Shown: positions 3,887 to 5,291 of the stretch, piece after piece
Numbering within the stretch: the first letter of the stretch is position 1
How the letters are laid out: every line of letters starts with the position of its first letter
Assembly: GCA_029287275.1 (NCBI GenBank)
Contig: JARFRL010000188.1
Coordinates: 1-5,291 of the forward strand
Length of the DNA: 5,291 nucleotides
Direction: 5' to 3'
Source of the DNA: Pontiella desulfatans
GTDB lineage: Bacteria > Verrucomicrobiota > Kiritimatiellia > Kiritimatiellales > Pontiellaceae
Made by a program: the position numbers and the translations under genes
Notes under the pieces: generated by a model
Told to the model about the DNA's origin: nothing
The model's input: only the letters and a program-made list of their open reading frames with translations
Databases searched by the model: none

Positions 3887-5291
3887 CTACGATTCTTGCA
3901 TGAAGGCGCGGACGAGGCGGAGGTCGGCGTAGGTGGCTTTGCCGCCGGAGGCCTCGATCATGGAGCGCATGGACGCGCCGCCCATTCGGTTGAACAACTC
4001 CTCGCACAGCAGCCGTTTTTCGGGATCGATCAGCTGGTCGATTTCCAGCGCGGCGCCATCGCCCTCCGCGAGCGCGGTTTCGATGTGCTGGCTGATGGTG
4101 CCCTCGGACAGATCGCGCACCGCAGCGATCGCCTCCATCGTAAAGCCCTCCTTCGCCATTCTGAGCGTTTCCGCGACGGTTGATCCGCTCTTCTTTTTCT
4201 TCTTCTGGATTTTGATCGGCACCCGCGGCGCGCCGCGTCGCTCGACCTCCTCGGGATGCATGTGCTTGAACACCTCGATAATGGTCATGAAGGTGTCGCC
4301 GTATTTCTCCAACTTCGCGGCGCCGACGCCGCTGATGCCGGACATCAGCTCGGGCGTGTCGGGGAAATAGAGCGCCATCTCGCGCAGGGTGCGGTCGGAG
4401 AAAATGACGAACGGCGGAACGCCTTCCGTGACGGCGAGCCGTTGGCGCTCGGCGCGAAGTTGGTCGAACAGCAGGCGCGAGTAGTCGCCCGTCGCGGCGG
4501 TTTTCGCGGCCTTTTTGGAATCCTTCTGACGAATGATCTCGAACTTCTTTTTGCCGAGCAGCACCTGTTGGCCTTTGGGCGTGAGTTCGAGCGCGGAATA
4601 GTTGTCCGGATTCTGAACCACGCATTCCTGCGCGAGCAGATCGTCGATGACGCGGCGCCAGTATTTCTTGTCGCGGTCTTTTCCGACGCCGTAGGTTTTG
4701 AGTTGGTCGTGTCCGAGCTCGCGGATCTTCCGGGTGTTGGCGCCCACGACGATGTCGGCGACGTGCACCGCGCCGAAACGCTGGCCGGAGCGATGAATGG
4801 CCGACATGATCTTCTGCGCGGACACCGTCGCGTCGAGGCGCTCGACATCGCCGACGCAGACGTCGCACGTTTCGCAGTTCTCTTTCGCGTAGGTTTCGCC
4901 GAAGTAGCCGAGGATGGTCTTGCGGCGGCAGACGTTGGCCTCCGAGAAGCGCACCATCTGGAAAAGCTGCTCTTCCGCGATCTTGCGTTCGTTGGGATCG
5001 TCGGTCTGCTCGATGAAATAGCGCAACCGCACGATGTCGCCGCGGCTGAAATAGAGGACGCAGCGGGCGGGCTCGCCGTCGCGGCCGGCGCGGCCGGTTT
5101 CCTGGTAGTAGCCTTCCATGTTTTTCGGAAGGTCGCCGTGCAGCACGAAGCGGACGTTTGATTTGTCGATCCCCATGCCGAAGGCGATGGTCGCGACGAC
5201 GACGTTGATCTCGTCGCGGTTGAAGCGCTCCTGATTGCCCTTGCGCTGAACGGGCGTGAGTCCGGCGTGGTAGGCCAGCGCGGAGACGCCC
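3887..5291 (-). CDS. recQ: ATP-dependent DNA helicase RecQ, N-terminal part cut by window edge
   Basis: This is a 3'-5' DNA helicase of recombination and replication-fork repair. The visible 467 residues are open to the right edge. The first part of the helicase core, with Walker A and the DEAH box, lies outside (about 260 residues, judged from E. coli RecQ). The methionine at 5176 lies inside motif V and is not a start. Visible domains in order are: second helicase lobe with YHAGL (7-11), motif V ATIAFGMGID (33-42) and motif VI QETGRAGRDG (63-72); zinc-binding site with four cysteines at 121, 139, 142 and 145; RQC winged helix about 154-246; HRDC about 269-342, containing ISGVGAAKLEKYG; a basic linker with a five-lysine run (about 353-370); and a C-terminal helix-turn-helix region (370-467, with EGFTMEAIAAVRDLSEGTISQ) of the HTH_40 kind known at the end of some long RecQ proteins. 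All visible key residues are intact. The stop is TAG at 3887-3889. It is probably transcribed separately from the genes below it. Confidence 0.97.
   Translation of the reverse strand, partial: GVSALAYHAGLTPVQRKGNQERFNRDEINVVVATIAFGMGIDKSNVRFVLHGDLPKNMEGYYQETGRAGRDGEPARCVLYFSRGDIVRLRYFIEQTDDPNERKIAEEQLFQMVRFSEANVCRRKTILGYFGETYAKENCETCDVCVGDVERLDATVSAQKIMSAIHRSGQRFGAVHVADIVVGANTRKIRELGHDQLKTYGVGKDRDKKYWRRVIDDLLAQECVVQNPDNYSALELTPKGQQVLLGKKKFEIIRQKDSKKAAKTAATGDYSRLLFDQLRAERQRLAVTEGVPPFVIFSDRTLREMALYFPDTPELMSGISGVGAAKLEKYGDTFMTIIEVFKHMHPEEVERRGAPRVPIKIQKKKKKSGSTVAETLRMAKEGFTMEAIAAVRDLSEGTISQHIETALAEGDGAALEIDQLIDPEKRLLCEELFNRMGGASMRSMIEASGGKATYADLRLVRAFMQES

Noticed and set aside
4256..5161. Open frame of 301 codons on the plus strand
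   Set aside because: It is antisense to recQ and rich in Ala, Val and Asp/Glu, as expected for a mirror frame of a GC-rich gene.

Overview
The window looks like ordinary bacterial chromosome with a fairly high GC content. It carries housekeeping nucleic-acid enzymes and two intergenic regions rich in repeats. The enzymes do not fix the phylum. The intergenic sequence (degenerate 'cacgaagg / cacggag' strings, and dispersed 'ctccgcggcttggcgg' elements placed after gene ends) and the RecQ and DEAD-box sequence types remind me of environmental Verrucomicrobiota, Kiritimatiellota or Lentisphaerota genomes. That assignment is inference from pattern memory and has low confidence.

Layout. At 1-443 (+) is the 3' part of a DEDDh 3'-5' exonuclease gene cut by the left edge. 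At 444-711 is a convergent intergenic region that encodes nothing credible and is a mosaic of short repeats and a palindrome. At 712-3623 (-) is a tight four-gene run, read right to left: a minimal DEAD-box RNA helicase, RNase HI, a small conserved protein of the DUF6172 type, and an RluA-family pseudouridine synthase. The gaps in that run are 7, 19 and 33 bases. At 3624-3886 is a second non-coding stretch holding another copy of the main repeat in inverted orientation, a perfect 10-bp inverted repeat and a possible terminator. At 3887-5291 (-) is the C-terminal two thirds of a RecQ helicase with RQC, HRDC and a C-terminal helix-turn-helix domain, cut by the right edge.

How the genes fit together. 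The minus-strand run reads as an RNA and RNA:DNA-hybrid module: an RNA helicase, then an RNase that destroys RNA in hybrids, then an unknown small protein, then an RNA-modifying enzyme. RecQ (DNA unwinding) lies upstream but is probably a separate unit, because 263 bases and a repeat block intervene. I see no defence system, CRISPR array, prophage, transposase, tRNA or rRNA.

Most worth a second look: a dispersed repeat family with three copies of an identical 23-base core, two of which bracket the four-gene run in inverted orientation, and a C-terminal tail on RNase HI that resembles a sliding-clamp-binding motif.
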